The notes beneath the pieces are model-generated. The model was not told the origin of the DNA, searched no databases, and saw only the letters and a list, made by a program, of their open reading frames with translations. The translations under genes and the position numbers were made by a program. Positions 62,377-64,000 of a DNA stretch of 64,000 bases are shown here, one piece after another (positions within the stretch are counted from its first letter, which is position 1; each line of letters starts with the position of its first letter). Location: contig CAZRVN010000006.1 in NCBI GenBank assembly GCA_964603595.1, positions 1-64,000 on the forward strand. The letters are read 5' to 3'. Source of the stretch: JAQVEM01 sp964603595 (GTDB lineage Bacteria > Actinomycetota > Humimicrobiia > Humimicrobiales > Humimicrobiaceae).

Positions 62377-63177
62377 TTAATTTTGTGAAGTAGAAATATC
62401 GCTGTCCCCGATAAGTTCCTGAAGGATTTTTGCAGACCTCACTGCCTGTGCCTTATAGTGGTTATTAAAATAGACTAAAGTTCTCTTTGCATTCGCTGCT
62501 ACTTTTTTTATCCTTGGCACCCATTCTGTTAATTCTTCCCTGTTATAGAGATAGTCATATCTCTGGTAAGAAAATTTTGGTTTCCACCAGTTGAGATTAT
62601 TTCTGCCATGAAACCTTATATAACCCCTATCACTGGTAATAATACTTGTAGGAGGCAGCAAACCTTTAAGGTCGGGTTCATCAACATTACAGAACCCCAT
62701 ATTTAGTTCTTTTAAACAATCTATAGTTTCATCCCTTAACCAGCTGTTATTCCTAAATTCTGCACAAAGTTCCAGATCCTGGAAATTTTTCCTTACCCTT
62801 TTCAGGTAGTCGCAATTCTTTATGCTAAACTTAAAAGACCATGGAAACTGAAGAAGTACAGTGCCAAGCTTTTTGTTTTCAACTAATGGCTGCAGTGATG
62901 AAATAAATTGCTTTACATCTTCAGCCTTAAAATCTCTTGAATGGGTAACTCCACTATGTGCCTTTACTGAAAAAATAAAATCCTTACCCGCTTTTTCAGC
63001 CATTCTTTTAAATATCTGCGGGTATGGCAGGGTATAATAAGTAAAATTAATTTCAACTGTATCAAAAACCTTGCTGTAGTATTTTAACTGGTCTTTCTTA
63101 TCAAGTTCCGCCGGATAGAAATTATTGTTCCAATCATCATAACTATACCCTGAAGTTCCAATAAAAATATCTCTCAT
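62377..63177 (-). CDS. DUF72 family TIM-barrel-like protein
   Basis: A 266-residue protein of the DUF72 (YecE-like) family, a TIM-barrel of unknown reaction. Signature pieces are IFIGTSGYSYDDW near the start, VEINFTYYTLP near residue 40, FSVKAHSGVTHSRDF near 65 and GYIRFHGRN near 195. I prefer the ATG at 63177; the longer GTG start (63204) overlaps trxA. It directly follows trxA. Confidence 0.85.
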   Translation of the reverse strand: MRDIFIGTSGYSYDDWNNNFYPAELDKKDQLKYYSKVFDTVEINFTYYTLPYPQIFKRMAEKAGKDFIFSVKAHSGVTHSRDFKAEDVKQFISSLQPLVENKKLGTVLLQFPWSFKFSIKNCDYLKRVRKNFQDLELCAEFRNNSWLRDETIDCLKELNMGFCNVDEPDLKGLLPPTSIITSDRGYIRFHGRNNLNWWKPKFSYQRYDYLYNREELTEWVPRIKKVAANAKRTLVYFNNHYKAQAVRSAKILQELIGDSDISTSQN

Positions 63178-63181
63178 TAAT

Positions 63182-63508
63182 TTATAAAAATTGAGAAATC
63201 TCACTTAATATTCTATCTTTAGGCATAGCACCTATAAGAACTTTGGCTATATCTCCGTTTTTAAACAGCAGTAAGGTGGGAATACTGCTGATACCGTATT
63301 TCATAGCTATATCCCTGTTTTCATCTACATTAAGCCTTCCGATTTTTAGCTCATCGCCTTTTTCTTTTACCAGTTTCTCAATCTCGGGCTCTATTAATCT
63401 GCAGGGACCACACCATACAGCCCAGAAGTCTACCAGAACTGGTTTTTCTGAATTAATCACTTCGCTGTCAAAATTTGAATCTGTAAATTGATTAACAACT
63501 GCAGACAT
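63182..63508 (-). CDS. trxA: Thioredoxin
   Basis: A 108-residue disulphide reductase with active site FWAVWCGPCRLIEPEI near residues 28-43 and the cis-Pro loop ISSIPTLLLFKNG near 73-85. ATG start at 63508. It lies 63 nt downstream of the small hypothetical gene. No thioredoxin reductase is in the window. Confidence 0.96.
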   Translation of the reverse strand: MSAVVNQFTDSNFDSEVINSEKPVLVDFWAVWCGPCRLIEPEIEKLVKEKGDELKIGRLNVDENRDIAMKYGISSIPTLLLFKNGDIAKVLIGAMPKDRILSEISQFL

Positions 63509-63571
63509 TACTACCCCTTCTAATAATACTTTTTATATTTTTTAAAAACGAATCTTTATAAAATTCTTTAA

Positions 63572-63829
63572 TCACAGATATTCTATCATCTCAATTTTTT
63601 CTACATTTATAAAAACAATCTCTCTCCTGGCCTTTTCATCATCTATGATTTTTCCGGCACCATCTAAATAAAAAACTTCTGCATCAGATACCGGTATGAA
63701 TTTATCCTTTTGTGAGGTGATGTAGTCACTCAATCTTCCGTTTAATAAAGTATGAACTGTTCCTTTAACGATACTTGATTCAGTCTTAATTTTTACCTTT
63801 ATTTTTTGCTTTTCGATTTTCATCTGCAT
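63572..63829 (-). CDS. Small strand-rich protein of unknown function
   Basis: An 85-residue soluble protein, probably all-beta, with IKVKIKTESSIVKGTVHTL at the start, GRLSDYITSQKDKFIPVSDA in the middle and EIVFINVEKIEMIE at the end. It resembles small domains such as DUF6812, though I cannot confirm this. It leads the trxA-DUF72-ileS run and has a strong promoter. Confidence 0.6.
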   Translation of the reverse strand: MQMKIEKQKIKVKIKTESSIVKGTVHTLLNGRLSDYITSQKDKFIPVSDAEVFYLDGAGKIIDDEKARREIVFINVEKIEMIEYL

Positions 63830-63862
63830 GATATTAAAACCCCGGTTAATAATTCTTAGAAG

Positions 63863-63891
63863 ATATTATCAGAGGTGTTTTTTTTAGTCAA
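63863..63891 (-). promoter_or_regulatory. Promoter of the trxA-DUF72-ileS operon
   Basis: TTGACT (63891-63886) and TAATAT (63868-63863), with TG in the extended -10 position, are 17 bp apart on the minus strand. Start near 63856, 27 nt before the ATG at 63829. This is among the best promoter matches in the window. Confidence 0.75.
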
Positions 63892-64000
63892 ATAAATTCG
63901 TTATTTATTAATTATATCTGCGAAATTAATATATTACACCTGAATCAATAACCAAAAATTAATATAATTTGTATTAATATTGTATTGTTATTATCTTGTA

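Overview
The window is a 64 kb stretch of AT-rich bacterial chromosome, densely packed with housekeeping genes that lie almost entirely on the minus strand. I infer a deep-branching, AT-rich and probably anaerobic, fermentative member of the Actinobacteriota (Humimicrobiia/OPB41-like lineages are candidates). The strongest clues are a gene for the actinobacterial integration host factor mIHF next to gmk, a SepIVA-like coiled-coil division protein next to coaD, and an actinobacterial-style order (rplS-lepB-rnhB-yraN-comM-dprA-rpsB-tsf-pyrH). An ADP-forming acetyl-CoA synthetase with a phosphotransacetylase-N-like partner points to ATP gain from acetyl-CoA. The species cannot be named from this sequence alone.

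Reading along the minus strand from high to low coordinates: a DUF-type small protein, trxA, DUF72, ileS, lspA, rluD and DUF211 (63.8-57.3 kb). Next comes an accessory block (57.3-49.3 kb) holding the only run of plus-strand genes: an NEW3-domain protein with an ABC-2 exporter, an archaeal-type THUMP protein, an unknown 250-residue protein, a SigI/RsgI sigma/anti-sigma pair, a serpin and an RRM RNA-binding protein. Then comes a complete de novo pyrimidine operon pyrR-B-C-carA-carB-K-D-F-E (49.1-38.8 kb), preceded by a promoter, a PyrR-binding stem-loop and an intrinsic terminator. It is followed by mihF-gmk-rpoZ-coaBC-metK-priA-def-fmt-rsmB (38.8-29.8 kb), with rpmB alone on the plus strand at 29.5 kb. 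Then fakA-rsmD-coaD-sepIVA (29.2-25.8 kb) and a long run rpmF-acd-pta-N-like-plsX-acpP-rnc-smc-ftsY-ffh-rpsP-khpA-rimM-trmD-rplS-lepB-rnhB-yraN (25.7-11.6 kb). Two accessory genes, a giant GAF/PAS/HD-GYP sensor and a secreted multi-domain surface protein, interrupt the usual yraN-comM adjacency. The window closes with comM-dprA-hypothetical-xer and rpsB-tsf-pyrH, pyrH being cut by the window edge.

Most genes form tight operons with 4-30 nt spacing or short overlaps. Several starts are TTG or GTG codons fixed by a well-placed Shine-Dalgarno sequence. Recognisable sigma-70-type promoters (about 17 bp spacing) stand before rpsB, comM, the HD-GYP gene, rpsP, mihF, pyrR, the RRM gene, the NEW3 gene and the terminal operon.

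The observations most worth following are: an SMC of only 775 residues with no visible hinge; an rsmD reading frame whose conserved N-terminus has no ATG/GTG/TTG start; a type-2-like IleRS with a swapped GVHH in place of HIGH; an apparently leaderless comM-dprA promoter covered by a 26-bp near-perfect palindrome; a textbook PyrR attenuator; a SigI/RsgI pair with an unfamiliar sensor domain; and an archaeal-flavoured gene cluster. I saw no tRNA, rRNA, insertion sequence, prophage or CRISPR array.
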